This document shows, in pieces, positions 41,237 to 50,440 of a DNA stretch of 64,000 nt. The stretch is taken from contig NZ_JBCGDC010000014.1 of the NCBI RefSeq assembly GCF_042237075.1, positions 26,351 to 90,350 on the forward strand, given 5' to 3'. Position numbers and translations under genes: made by a program. Every line of letters starts with the position of its first letter. The stretch's first letter is position 1. This stretch comes from Polymorphospora lycopeni (GTDB lineage Bacteria; Actinomycetota; Actinomycetes; Mycobacteriales; Micromonosporaceae). The notes below the pieces were generated by a model, which worked only from the letters and a program-made list of their open reading frames with translations, did not search any database and was not told where the DNA came from.

Positions 41237-41680
41237 ATGCAGATCGTCCCCAGGAAGGCGGCACTCGTCGGCCTCGGTGCGGCCGGGGTGCTCGCTCTGG
41301 CGGTGGCCGTACCGACCGTGGCCCTCGCCGAGGATCCGACACCCGCGCCGTCGACGTCGTCCTCCAGCGCGCCGTCCCGGACGGAGCAGCACGAGGAACG
41401 GCGGGCCGAGCACAACCGGCAGCTCGCCGAGGGGCTGGCCGCCGAACTCGGCGTCGACGTGGAGAAGGTCAGCGCCGCGCTGGAGAAGGTGCAGGGTGAC
41501 CTGCGCACCGGGGCCGAGCAGGAGCGGCAGGCGAAGCTCAAGGAGCGGCTCGACGCGGCGGTCGAGGAAGGCAAGCTGACCCGGGAGCAGGCCGACGCGA
41601 TCATCGCGGGCGCCGAGGCCGGCGTGTTCGGGGGCAAGGGCGGCGGGTTCGGGCCGGGGCCGGGACGCGGCGGACGCTGA
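41237..41680 (+). CDS. Small secreted helical protein
   Basis: A 147-aa exported protein of unknown function. The signal peptide ends near Ala31 (PTVALA|EDP), followed by a Pro/Ser/Thr linker, then a highly charged helical region (EEHERRAEHNRQLAEGL-type composition, residues 50-125) with two short repeat-like helices, LAAELGVDVEKVSAALEKVQ and LDAAVEEGKLTREQADAIIA. These resemble small calcium- or wall-associated helical pairs found in actinobacterial secreted proteins. It ends in a Gly-rich tail. ATG 41237 is 8 nt after GGAGGA; GTG 41231 is too close to that site. Confidence 0.75.
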   Translation: MQIVPRKAALVGLGAAGVLALAVAVPTVALAEDPTPAPSTSSSSAPSRTEQHEERRAEHNRQLAEGLAAELGVDVEKVSAALEKVQGDLRTGAEQERQAKLKERLDAAVEEGKLTREQADAIIAGAEAGVFGGKGGGFGPGPGRGGR

Positions 41681-41703
41681 CCGGAGCCCGGCACCCACCG
41701 GAT

Positions 41704-41741
41704 CGCGGGCCGGCGGCGGACCTGTCCGCCGCCGGCCCGCG
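41704..41741. terminator. 17-bp perfect stem, CCTG loop
   Basis: CGCGGGCCGGCGGCGGA (41704-41720) is fully complementary to 41725-41741. It separates the convergent small-secreted-protein and chitinase genes, consistent with a bidirectional terminator. Confidence 0.85.
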
Positions 41742-41746
41742 CGGTC

Positions 41747-42826
41747 TCAGCAGTAGAGGTTGTTGCCGGGCGTGGTGCCGAGGATCTGGACGAACCGCTG
41801 GTAGGCGTTCACCCGACTCTGCACCGTGGCCGGGTTGCGGCCGTTGCACTCCAGCGCGCCGTTGATGCTGCGGATCGTCTCACCGAAACCGATCCCGTTG
41901 ACCATCGCGTGGTGCGGGGTCATCGTGCCCGGACCCGACTGGGTGTTCCAGTACCACAGCGCCGTCTTCCAGGCCACGGCCGCGTCGTTCTGCACCAGCC
42001 ACGGGTTGGTGAGCAGCGGCAGGCCAAGCGCGTCGCCGGCCGCCTTGTAGTTGAAGTTCCAGCTCAACTGCACGGGGCCGCGGCCGTAGTAGGCGGCCTG
42101 GCCGGCCGGGCAGCCGTACGGCTGGCTGGTGTCGCAGTAGTGCGGGTAGTTGGCCTGGTTCTGCTCGACGATGTGGACCAGCCCGCCGGTCTCATGGTTG
42201 ACGTTGGCCAGGAAGGCCGCCGCCTCGCGCCGCCGGGTGGTCTCGTCACCGGTCTTGGCGAAGCCCGGGTACGCGCTCAGCGCGGCGGTCAGCCCGCTGT
42301 AGGTGTAGAAGCCGTTCCGGCTCGGGAACATCTGGTTGAACTGCGCCTGGCTGACCACGAAGCCGGTGTTGCCGCCCGGCGGGGTGGTGGGCGGCTGCCC
42401 GCCGCAGGAGTAGGGCTCCCAGTACCAGGTGCTGATGATCGGGTCGTACCCGGGATTCTCGTGCTTGGCCCGGTAGTACTGGCCGTTGGTGTAGCGGACG
42501 ATCGAGCCGGCCGGGTACCACTGGCCGGCGACCCAGGCGGGGTGGTTGCAGTTGGTGCCCGGCGGCGGCTGGGTGCCGCCTCCGCAGGTGCCCTGGTCGG
42601 CCCAGACGCCGGAGCCACCGGTGCTGGGCGCCTCGCCCTGCGTCCACCACTTGGCCTGCCAGTTACGGCCGTTGTGGGAGGCGGTCATGCCTCCGGTGTA
42701 GACCGCCGAGGAGTTCCAGGCGGTCGCGCAGGTCGCGGCGGACGCGGACGACATCGGTACGACGACGGCCAGGGCGACCGCGACCGCGAGTGCGGCCAGC
42801 GACGCGATCGTGCGTTTTCTGGACAC
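41747..42826 (-). CDS. GH19 chitinase with two chitin-binding modules
   Basis: Secreted endochitinase of 359 aa. The signal peptide ends at about residue 30 (SSASA|AT). Two ChtBD3/CBM5_12-type modules follow: AWNSSAVYTGGMTASHNGRN with WQAKWWTQGEAP, and PAWVAGQWYPAGSIVRYTNG with YYRAKHENPGYDP, joined by Pro/Gly linkers. The GH19 catalytic domain (about 155-359) has the general acid Glu in FLANVNHETGG and the motif AYYGRGPVQLSWNFNY. The GTG start has GAGGAGAG upstream. An imperfect palindrome, TTAATAAACTTTACTAA, lies 43-59 nt upstream and probably binds a regulator of polysaccharide utilisation. Confidence 0.95.
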   Translation of the reverse strand: MSRKRTIASLAALAVAVALAVVVPMSSASAATCATAWNSSAVYTGGMTASHNGRNWQAKWWTQGEAPSTGGSGVWADQGTCGGGTQPPPGTNCNHPAWVAGQWYPAGSIVRYTNGQYYRAKHENPGYDPIISTWYWEPYSCGGQPPTTPPGGNTGFVVSQAQFNQMFPSRNGFYTYSGLTAALSAYPGFAKTGDETTRRREAAAFLANVNHETGGLVHIVEQNQANYPHYCDTSQPYGCPAGQAAYYGRGPVQLSWNFNYKAAGDALGLPLLTNPWLVQNDAAVAWKTALWYWNTQSGPGTMTPHHAMVNGIGFGETIRSINGALECNGRNPATVQSRVNAYQRFVQILGTTPGNNLYC

Positions 42827-42868
42827 GTAATCACTCTCCTCGTTACAGCAGACTTAGACAGCCATCTT

Positions 42869-42885
42869 TTAATAAACTTTACTAA
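42869..42885. promoter_or_regulatory. AT-rich imperfect palindrome upstream of the chitinase
   Basis: TTAATAAACTTTACTAA has dyad symmetry broken only at two symmetric positions and the centre, in a window where such AT-rich sequence is rare. It sits 43 nt before the chitinase start and is a good candidate operator for sugar-responsive control. Confidence 0.5.
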
Positions 42886-43119
42886 CCTATTCCGTCGGCC
42901 AACGCAAGGGGATCGAGCCCCGGGCATACGCGGGGCGCACGACGGCACCGGCCGAGGTCATCCGGCGAGGAGACGCCACCGGGCCGCACCGCACGGCCGG
43001 TTGCGGGGCGAACCGGATGGACCGACCGAGCTGCCCAACGGCCGAGATGATCTAGATAAATACTCTTCGCCGCACGGTGCCCAATACGGTCGAACGACCC
43101 CGAGCACGAGGAGCCACCC

Positions 43120-43365
43120 ATGTCACCGCTGGCCGACGGAGCCAGCACAGCACTCACGCCGACCCGGGTACGGCTCGTGCCGAGTTGGACCGCCGGCGCC
43201 GGCGTACCCGACGTGGACGCGTCCGCGCTCCTGGTGACCGCGGCCGGCAGGGTCCACGGCGACAAGGACCCCGTGTTCTACGACCAGCAGCACCACCCGA
43301 GCGGCGCGGTCGTCCACTCCGGAAAGCGGACCGGTCCGGCCGGTCCCCTCAACGGCTGCAGGTGA
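43120..43365 (+). pseudogene. Truncated TerD-like fragment
   Basis: An 81-aa frame with the central block of TerD tellurite/stress proteins: VDASALLVTAAGRVHGDKDP and VFYDQQHHPSGAVVH. TerD domains are about 190 aa; here the calcium-binding second half is absent, since the sequence changes to KRTGPAGPLNGCR and stops. The ATG has an upstream GAGGAG (43109-43114), so it may still be translated. No intact ter genes lie nearby. I read it as a decayed or partial copy. Confidence 0.6.
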
Positions 43366-43369
43366 GGCG

Positions 43370-44680
43370 TCAGCGCCAGCCCACGTCGATCCGGTCGCCG
43401 CGCTCGTCGAAGAAGTGCAGGGCGTCCAGGCGTACCGAGATCGCCAGCGGATGGCCCGCCGACACCCCCGGGTACGGCGCCAGCCGTACGGCCAGTTCCG
43501 CCGGCCGCCGGTGGTGCCGGCCGGGGTCGCTGAGCACACTGGTCCGGCCGCCGGCCTGCCGCTGCCGCGGGATCGAGCGGCCGGCGTCCGCGCCGCGCCC
43601 GGTCAGCCGCTGGACGGCATTACCGAGCCGCTTGATCGGCCCCGGTTCGGCGGCCTGGCCGGGGACCGCGCCGCTGATGTCGTCGACGACCACGGCGGTC
43701 GCCCCGATGTCGAGGTAGGCCAGCGACTCGTGGCCGTGGTGCTCCAGGTAGCGGATCCGGCCCTGGAGCACGTCGCCCTGGGTGTCGGGTGCGACCGGGG
43801 TCAGCGCCTCGGCCCGCATCCCGACGACGATCCGCTCACCGTGGTAGTGCGCGACGGCCCGCGCCCGGATGTCGTCCCATGGCAGGTAGAGCGCCTGGTC
43901 ACCGAGGTTGAGCGTGACGTAGCGGTCCAGGTGCACGTAGACCGACGCCTCGAGCAGGTTCATCCGGGGGCTGCCGAGGAAGGCGGCGACGTAGAGGGTC
44001 GCCGGCCGCCCGTAGACCTGGGTGGGGGTGCCGACGTCCTGGAGCACCCCCTTACGCATGATCGCCACCCGGTCGGCCATGGTCAGCGCCTCGGCCTGGT
44101 CGTGGGTGACGTAGATGGTGCTGACCTTCAGCTCGCGCACCAGTCCGGAGATCTCGGCCCGCAGCTCCGCCCGCAGACCGCTGTCCAGGTTGGACAGCGG
44201 TTCGTCCATCAGGAACAGTCCGGGGCGGCGTACGATCGCGCGTCCCATCGCGACCCGCTGACGCTGGCCACCGGAGAGCTGGTTCGGTTTACGGCCGAGC
44301 ACGTCGCCGATGCCGAGGGCGCTGGCGACGTCGGCCACCCGCTCACCGCGCGGAGCGGGCTCCACCCCGGACAGCCGCAGCGGGAAGGCGATGTTGTCGC
44401 CGACCGTCATGTGCGGATAGAGGGCGAAGTCCTGGAAGACCATGGCGATCCGGCGGTCGCGAGGTGGCAGGTCGTTGGCCAGCTCACCGTCGAGCAGGAT
44501 GGCCCCCGAACTCGGGTCCTCCAGCCCGGCGACCATCCGCAGCACGGTGGACTTGCCGCAGCCCGACGGGCCGAGCAGCACCATGAACTCGCCGTCGTTA
44601 ACGTCCAGATTGACGTTGTCGACCGCGATCGTGCCGTCGTGGAACACCTTTGTGACGTCTTTGAGCGCGACGGTTGTCAC
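43370..44680 (-). CDS. MalK/UgpC-type sugar ABC transporter ATPase
   Basis: ATP-binding subunit of carbohydrate-importer type, 436 aa. Walker A GPSGCGKST, Q-loop MVFQDFALYPHMTVGDNI, signature LSGGQRQRVAMGRAI, Walker B LFLMDEPLSN and the switch His in VTHDQAEAL are intact. The C-terminal TOBE-like regulatory region is longer than usual (about 70 extra residues after residue 345, Arg/Gly-rich) before a final strand DALHFFDERGDRIDVG. No permease or binding protein adjoins, as for MsiK-type ATPases that serve several importers. GTG 44680 has GGGGAGG 6 nt upstream; the longer reading from 44734 is not needed. Confidence 0.92.
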   Translation of the reverse strand: MTTVALKDVTKVFHDGTIAVDNVNLDVNDGEFMVLLGPSGCGKSTVLRMVAGLEDPSSGAILLDGELANDLPPRDRRIAMVFQDFALYPHMTVGDNIAFPLRLSGVEPAPRGERVADVASALGIGDVLGRKPNQLSGGQRQRVAMGRAIVRRPGLFLMDEPLSNLDSGLRAELRAEISGLVRELKVSTIYVTHDQAEALTMADRVAIMRKGVLQDVGTPTQVYGRPATLYVAAFLGSPRMNLLEASVYVHLDRYVTLNLGDQALYLPWDDIRARAVAHYHGERIVVGMRAEALTPVAPDTQGDVLQGRIRYLEHHGHESLAYLDIGATAVVVDDISGAVPGQAAEPGPIKRLGNAVQRLTGRGADAGRSIPRQRQAGGRTSVLSDPGRHHRRPAELAVRLAPYPGVSAGHPLAISVRLDALHFFDERGDRIDVGWR

Positions 44681-44784
44681 CGCCACCTCCCCAAGCCTCG
44701 ATGCCGGCCTCCGAATGACTGTGACGAGCGTCATCAGGTCCGACTATCGGGTAAACGTTCCATGTTCGTCGTGTGACAGGCCAG

Positions 44785-46464
44785 TTACCTGGCCTGTTCG
44801 ACCTTCAGGAGCCGCGATCCGCCGGGTCCTTCGGCGACGGCCGAGGCGTATCCGTCGGCCCAGCCGTAGCTGCCGTCCGGGTCGAATATCCAGTCCACGC
44901 CGTACGCGACCAGCAGCTCACGGCGGCGCGGCTCGGGGGTCTCGGGGTCCACCAGCTCGGCCTGTTCCGCCCGGCGGCGCTCCTCGTCGTCGAGCAACGG
45001 GTCGGGCCAGGGCGGTGCCACCGACCGGATCTCGTACGCCAGCAGGGCCCGGCCGACGGACACGTTCCCGGTCAGCACCACGGCACCGGGTTCGACCGCC
45101 CGGCCCACCCAGCCGAGATCGGGCCGGTTGGTGACCCCGTGCGCCGCCCGCCGGGGCGCGCTGAGCTGGTCGGCGGGCAGCACGAGCAGCAGGTTGCCGT
45201 ACTGGGTGGCGAATCCGGCCAGGCAGGCGACCGCGGCGACCGTCGCCCACAGCCCGGCCAGCAGCCGGGCGCCGTTTCCGGGCCGCCGAGGTGCCGGGCC
45301 GCCCGAGCCGGTTCCGACCTTCACCGCATCGCCCGGCGGCTGTCCGGCGACCGGTCGCCGACCGAACGCCGTGGCCACGGCCGTGGCGAGTTCGACCGCG
45401 GCGGCGACCTGGAGGCCGAGCAGCAAGACCGGCCACACCCGGCCGAGCGCGTACGCACCGGTGAGCCAGCCGGCGAGCACCACCGCACCGGACAACCCGC
45501 AGAGCAGCACCAGCGGGTCGAGCCGGTCCCGGCGCAGCCGCAGCACCAGGGCCGGCACTCCGACGAGGAACGCCAGCCCGTAGCGGCCGGCCACGTCGAG
45601 GTAGAGCGTCTCGTGGATGGCGTTCAGGTCGGATGCCGACGAGGCGATGGCGGTGACCCGGAAGTAGGGCCAGCCGAAGACCGGCAGCAAAGCGGCGGCG
45701 GCACCGACCAGCACGCCGAGCGGGCGGGCCCGGACGAGCCAGATCGCCCGCCCCGCGACAAGGGCGACCACGCCGATCGCCGTGTTGACCGCGGTGAACG
45801 GGTGGATCAGGATCACCAGGCCGCCAAGCAGGCCGGCGCCGAGCCAGCGCGACCATGACGGCGTACGCAGCGCGCCGGCCACCGCGACCCAGCAGAGCAG
45901 CATCAGACCGAACGCGAGCGTGCTGGGGTACGGCAGGATGAGCACCAGCCCGCGCAGGGCCGGAAAGCCGCCCCACTGGGGGACGGCCGGCCCCCACAGC
46001 AGCGGCACGAACAGCAGTGCCAGCACCGGCGCCCACCGGTTGGCGGTGAACACGCGGACGAAGCGCCACAGGCCGTAGAGCAGCAGGGCCAGGTTGACCG
46101 GGGCGGCGGCGCTGACCACGGTCGCCGGCCCGAGCCCGGTCACCTTGGCGATCACGGCGAGCAGCAGCGGGTACGGCGTGAAATAGGGGCTGGGCGCGGC
46201 AGCCTCGACCATCGGATCGGCCGGGTGCCACAGGTCGTCCCGCAGCCGGCCGACCACGGCCGCGTGCAGCCCGAAGTCGGCACCCCACGGCTGACGTACG
46301 ACCAGCGCGACCGCGAACAGCACGGCGAGCGTCGACAGGACGAGGTAGAGCAACGGGGCGCGGCCGGGTCGGGACGGCGGGACGGGATCGGGGGCTGGCC
46401 CGGCGCCGGTCTCAGGAACGGAACCGCCGGTCACCGCCCCGGATCCACCGCCCGCCACCCGCAC
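44785..46464 (-). CDS. Polytopic membrane protein, possible GT-C type enzyme
   Basis: A 559-aa membrane protein with some eleven hydrophobic segments between residues 35 and 440, and a soluble C-terminal domain of about 120 residues (VEPGAVVLTGNVSVGRALLA; YGVDWIFDPDGSYGWADGYA). The loop after the first helix has QPWGADFGLHAAVVGRLRDD, where GT-C glycosyltransferases place an acidic catalytic residue. No named family is recognised. GTG 46464 follows AAGGAGAG by 7 nt and lies 36 nt after the GT2 gene, forming a two-gene operon with it. A role in extracytoplasmic sugar transfer is inferred. Confidence 0.72.
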   Translation of the reverse strand: MRVAGGGSGAVTGGSVPETGAGPAPDPVPPSRPGRAPLLYLVLSTLAVLFAVALVVRQPWGADFGLHAAVVGRLRDDLWHPADPMVEAAAPSPYFTPYPLLLAVIAKVTGLGPATVVSAAAPVNLALLLYGLWRFVRVFTANRWAPVLALLFVPLLWGPAVPQWGGFPALRGLVLILPYPSTLAFGLMLLCWVAVAGALRTPSWSRWLGAGLLGGLVILIHPFTAVNTAIGVVALVAGRAIWLVRARPLGVLVGAAAALLPVFGWPYFRVTAIASSASDLNAIHETLYLDVAGRYGLAFLVGVPALVLRLRRDRLDPLVLLCGLSGAVVLAGWLTGAYALGRVWPVLLLGLQVAAAVELATAVATAFGRRPVAGQPPGDAVKVGTGSGGPAPRRPGNGARLLAGLWATVAAVACLAGFATQYGNLLLVLPADQLSAPRRAAHGVTNRPDLGWVGRAVEPGAVVLTGNVSVGRALLAYEIRSVAPPWPDPLLDDEERRRAEQAELVDPETPEPRRRELLVAYGVDWIFDPDGSYGWADGYASAVAEGPGGSRLLKVEQAR

Positions 46465-46500
46465 GCAAGGCTCTCCTTCTCCCGGGCATGGCCGGTGGCC

Positions 46501-48627
46501 TCAGATCTGCGCGAGCGGTGCCTCCGAGTCGCCGGTCATCCCGGCGGACCGCTGGACCTGGCCGGGCGGCACGGGTGCCGGGCGCTCCTCCTCGGCGGCG
46601 GCCCGCTCGGCGACCGACCCGCTTCCGACGAGCGCGTCCAGCAGGACCGCCCCGGTCGGGGCGAGGGTGCCGAACTCGCTGTGCCGGGGCAGCCCCGACC
46701 ACTGCATACCGTTACCGCGTAGGAAATATTCTAGGCCCGGATCCCAGGTGTGGCCCCCCGAACGGCGGTGGTAGACGTAGCCGAGCGGGTGGGTGCGATA
46801 GACCAGTCCCCCGGCCCGGCGCACCCGGTCGATCAGGCCGCGGTCGATCGACCTCGGCACCGGCCGCCAGCCGCCGACCTGCTCCAGGTCGCCCCGGCTG
46901 ATCAGCATCGTGCCACCGGCGACCACGGCCGCGAACGCCTCGACCTGGCCGGCCTCCCGGCGCACGGTCATGTCGAGGGTCTCCAGGTGGACGAACTCGG
47001 CGCCCTTGCCGACCATCGTCGCCCCGGAGTAGTGCCGGGCCAGGACGAGGTCCCAGACGTGCTCGGGCCCGTACGTGTCGTCGTCGTCGATCTTGGTGAC
47101 CAGGCTGCCCCGGGCGTGCGCGGTGGCCGCGCCGATCGCCTCGCCGAAGCCGTGCTCGGCGGGTACGGCCAGCGTCTCGATCGGCCGGTGCGAGCGGGCC
47201 AGCCGGGCCTTGTACTCGGCCGGCAGCTCGATGCCGTGCGTGCAGAGCACGATCTCCAGGTTGGGATAGGTCTGCGCCTCGAGCGCGGCGATCACGGTCG
47301 GCAGGTGCTCGAGCCGCTTGGTGACCAGCAGTGCGCTCACCGACGGCAGGGCCGGCAGGGCCGGGAAGGTCGCCGAGACGATCTTCGGCAGGGCGAACGG
47401 GGTGGCGTGCTGGCGCAGTGCCGCCCGGCGCTGGCGTACGGTGCGCACCTCCCACTCCAGCTCGCTCTCGGCGCGGCCGGGCAGGGGCGCGGTGATCAGG
47501 TCGGCCAGTTCGTCGGCGAGCACCGACCGGCAGGCCGGCGGCAGGGTCGGCGCGTGCAGCAGCACTCCCGCCATGGCCAGGTGCACCAGGAGCGCGGCTT
47601 CCTCCATCGGATGCCGGGCCGGGACGGTGGGGCACTCCACGACGCCGAGTTGGGCAAGTGCCTCCAGCGCGTCCTCCGACAGCCACGGCCGGTCGACCCG
47701 GCCGCTCCAGATCGGTCCCTGCGGGCCGACGATCCGCCAGCCCCGGCCGTCGCTGCCCCCGCCGAAGCGCAACTCCGCCCGCGACACGTCGGGGCCGAAC
47801 GGGCCGTACCTGCCGGTGACGACGGTCCGTTCGAGGTCGACCAGTACGGTGTCGGGCCGGGTGCCGGCACCGGACCCGGCGCTGTCGGCGGCGAGAACGG
47901 TGGCGTAGAGGTCGGCCGGTGCGGTGCTGCTCTGTTCGGTCTCGGCCGGCAGGTCGGGTTCGACCGGCGGCTCCGGCACACCGGTCGTGGTGAGCAGCAC
48001 GTCGTGGGCCCGGATGTCGTCGTTGCCGGGCAGGTCGCCGGTGAGCACCGTGACGTTGGGGCCGGCACCGACCCAGGCCGGGAAGACGTTCTGGGCCGTG
48101 ATGTCGGCGCTGGCCGGGGCCGGGATCGGGCGGATCGGGGAGAGGACCGGCAGCACCGCGGCGACCGCGTCGCGCAGCGACACCGGGTGGCGCAGCCGAA
48201 GTTCGATCACCGCCTTGCCCTTGCCGGAGCGCGGTACGCGGATCTGGTGCGACAGCAGGTGCGGCAGCGGGCCGACCCGCCCGGACCAGCCGCTGGCCGG
48301 CACCTGCCAGGAATCGACGACGACCGTGACCCGGCGCACCCGCAGCAGCGACGCGGGGTCGTCGAGCAGGTGCCGCAACCAGCCGACCGAACGGGCGGCG
48401 ACCATCACCCGGCCGATGTGCGAGCCCTGGTCGGGGACGAAGACGTCCTCGCCGTCCCTCGGTAGCTGGGTGATCGGCGATCCCCACTGGCTGGCCGGCC
48501 ACTGCCGACGCCGTGGTCCCTGTCGCTCGCCTACGGATATCCGCCAGCGTAGGTATCTGTGCGGCGTGCCTTCGCTGGACAAAGCCAGTCCCTCCCGCGC
48601 CGTCGACGCGTCGTCGGTCGTCACCAC
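46501..48627 (-). CDS. GT2 glycosyltransferase with long N-terminal region
   Basis: A 708-aa protein whose GT-A family 2 domain lies at about 430-640: SALLVTKRLEHLPTVIAALE is the first strand and helix, VTKIDDDDTYGPEHVWDLVL holds the metal-binding acidic cluster, and GGTMLISRGDLEQVGGW is the acceptor-side motif. The first 420 residues contain LVDLERTVVTGRYGPFGPDV and a helical block, with no known domain; this resembles large actinobacterial glycosyltransferases of surface polysaccharides. It is divergent from another GT2 gene and followed 36 nt on by a membrane protein. The start among tandem GTG codons (48627, 48624) is uncertain. Confidence 0.8.
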   Translation of the reverse strand: MVTTDDASTAREGLALSSEGTPHRYLRWRISVGERQGPRRRQWPASQWGSPITQLPRDGEDVFVPDQGSHIGRVMVAARSVGWLRHLLDDPASLLRVRRVTVVVDSWQVPASGWSGRVGPLPHLLSHQIRVPRSGKGKAVIELRLRHPVSLRDAVAAVLPVLSPIRPIPAPASADITAQNVFPAWVGAGPNVTVLTGDLPGNDDIRAHDVLLTTTGVPEPPVEPDLPAETEQSSTAPADLYATVLAADSAGSGAGTRPDTVLVDLERTVVTGRYGPFGPDVSRAELRFGGGSDGRGWRIVGPQGPIWSGRVDRPWLSEDALEALAQLGVVECPTVPARHPMEEAALLVHLAMAGVLLHAPTLPPACRSVLADELADLITAPLPGRAESELEWEVRTVRQRRAALRQHATPFALPKIVSATFPALPALPSVSALLVTKRLEHLPTVIAALEAQTYPNLEIVLCTHGIELPAEYKARLARSHRPIETLAVPAEHGFGEAIGAATAHARGSLVTKIDDDDTYGPEHVWDLVLARHYSGATMVGKGAEFVHLETLDMTVRREAGQVEAFAAVVAGGTMLISRGDLEQVGGWRPVPRSIDRGLIDRVRRAGGLVYRTHPLGYVYHRRSGGHTWDPGLEYFLRGNGMQWSGLPRHSEFGTLAPTGAVLLDALVGSGSVAERAAAEEERPAPVPPGQVQRSAGMTGDSEAPLAQI

Positions 48628-48748
48628 AGGTTATGCCTGCGTCACTTAACTCACCGTGAAGCCGCGCCGGGCGACCCAGACCTAATCAATACCGCCGCCG
48701 ACCGCTCCACGCCAAACGCGAACGGGGGCCTCTCCCAGTGACGGTCGT

Positions 48749-48754
48749 TAGACT
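48749..48754 (+). promoter_or_regulatory. -10 element of a leaderless promoter (GT2 gene)
   Basis: TAGACT is followed after 7 nt by GTG 48762, the same geometry as for the nitroreductase gene, and no ribosome-binding site precedes that GTG. Confidence 0.55.
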
Positions 48755-48761
48755 GTCGGTC

Positions 48762-50414
48762 GTGTCGAGCCGCAATCGCGCCAACGCCCACGCCCACGAC
48801 CAGCAGCACATCAGACTCTTCCGCAACGACTGGAGTGCCCTGACGCCGCCGCAGGTCGGCAACTGGCGGCCGACGAAATCGGTGTCGGTGGTCATCCCGG
48901 CCTACAACTGCCAGGAGTCGCTCGACCTCACCCTGGCGTCACTCCGTCACCAAACGTATCCGGAAGAGCTGCTGGAGGTGATCGTCGCCGACGACGGCAG
49001 CGAGCCGCCGCTGGAGCTTCCCAAGATCCGGCCGACCAACTGCCGCATCGTGCGGGTCCCGGACCACTCCACCGGGTGGGGCCGGGCCAACGCCCTGCAC
49101 GTCGGGGCCACGCAGAGCACCGGCGAGATCATCCACTGGCTCGACGCCGACATGGTGGTCTTCCACGAGCACGTCGAGGCCCAGGTCCGCTGGCACCACG
49201 TGTCCGACGAGGTGGTCACCCTCGGCTACAAGCGGTTCGTCACCGGCTGGGCGACCCCGGAGGAGGTGTCGGAGCAGGCGGCCGAAGGCCGGCTGGACCG
49301 GCTCTTCCGGCTCGAGGAGACCGAGCCGCACGACTACGTCGAGAAGCTGATCAACGAGACCGACCGGCTCCGCGCCGGCGACCACCTCAACTTCCGCGCC
49401 CACGTCGGCGCCACCGCGGCCCTGACCCGCTCGCTCTACGAGCGGTCCGGCGGCCTCAACACCGAGCTTCGGCTCGGCGAGGACACCGAGTTCGGCTACC
49501 GGCTCACCCAGACCGGCGCGGTCTACATCCCCGAGCCGCTGGCCCGAAGCTGGCACATGGGCCCGACCCACATGATGACCAAGGGCGACGCGCTGCGCCG
49601 CTACAACCACCCCCACCTCGCCGAACTCATGCCGCACCCGCGCTACCTGCGTCCGGCCGGCAACCGGACGTGGGCGGTGCCGCTGGTCACCGCGGTGGTG
49701 GAGGCCGAGGGCAGCTTCGAGATGGTCCGCACCTGCGTCGACCGGCTGCTGGCCAGCGACCAGACCGATCTGAAGGTCCTGCTCGTCGCCGACTGGGCGG
49801 CCGTCACCGACGAGCGCCGGTCGATCCTCGCCGACCCGCTGCTCGACCGTCGGCTGATCATGGTGACCTACCGGTCGGACGCCCGCGTGGAGCTGGTGCA
49901 GGAGGTGCCCGAGACGGTCTTCCCGTCGCCCTACCTGCTGCACGTACCGGCCCATCTCGGCGTCGACCCGCCAACCGTCCGCCGCATGATCAAGATGGCC
50001 GACGACTGGCAGGTCGGTCTGGTCCGGCTGCTGCCGACCGGCGCCCGGTCGTCGGACGGCGCGGTCGCGCTGTGGCGCACCTCCGCGCTCAGCCGCGCGC
50101 TGCGGGTACGCCGGCCCGACGAGCAACTCGACAAGGTCGTCGCCGAGGTCGCCGGCGAACGCTGGGCCAGCGGCAAGGAGTTCACCCTGAGCGACCTGTC
50201 GACGCTGCCGCCGACCAAGCTGGTCTCCCCCGCGCCGCGCCTGGTCACCGGCTCCGACAAGGGCCGGGCCAGCGCCAGCGACGTCGAGGTGATCCCGGTC
50301 GGCGGGGTGCGCTCACTGGCCGCCGCCACCAAACTGGTCGGCAACCGGGTCGCCCGCGAGGCGGCCCAGCAGGTCAAGCTACGCCTCAAGCGGCCCTCCC
50401 GACCGGCCCACTAG
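48762..50414 (+). CDS. GT2 family glycosyltransferase
   Basis: A 550-aa inverting glycosyltransferase of the chondroitin-synthase-like GT2 group. The catalytic domain is at about 35-265: SVSVVIPAYNCQESLDLTLA, VIVADDGSEPPLE, IIHWLDADMVVFHE (metal-binding DxD) and GEDTEFGYRLTQTGAVYIPE. The C-terminal half is less conserved and contains a second alpha/beta region (RTCVDRLLASDQTDLKVLLV), then a basic tail. I start it at GTG 48762 because a TAGACT box stands 7 nt upstream; GTG 48738 would lie before that promoter. It is divergent from the larger GT2 gene and probably acts in the same envelope pathway. Confidence 0.85.
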   Translation: MSSRNRANAHAHDQQHIRLFRNDWSALTPPQVGNWRPTKSVSVVIPAYNCQESLDLTLASLRHQTYPEELLEVIVADDGSEPPLELPKIRPTNCRIVRVPDHSTGWGRANALHVGATQSTGEIIHWLDADMVVFHEHVEAQVRWHHVSDEVVTLGYKRFVTGWATPEEVSEQAAEGRLDRLFRLEETEPHDYVEKLINETDRLRAGDHLNFRAHVGATAALTRSLYERSGGLNTELRLGEDTEFGYRLTQTGAVYIPEPLARSWHMGPTHMMTKGDALRRYNHPHLAELMPHPRYLRPAGNRTWAVPLVTAVVEAEGSFEMVRTCVDRLLASDQTDLKVLLVADWAAVTDERRSILADPLLDRRLIMVTYRSDARVELVQEVPETVFPSPYLLHVPAHLGVDPPTVRRMIKMADDWQVGLVRLLPTGARSSDGAVALWRTSALSRALRVRRPDEQLDKVVAEVAGERWASGKEFTLSDLSTLPPTKLVSPAPRLVTGSDKGRASASDVEVIPVGGVRSLAAATKLVGNRVAREAAQQVKLRLKRPSRPAH

Positions 50415-50440
50415 CCCGGCCGGCTGGCCCGGCGGCGGAG

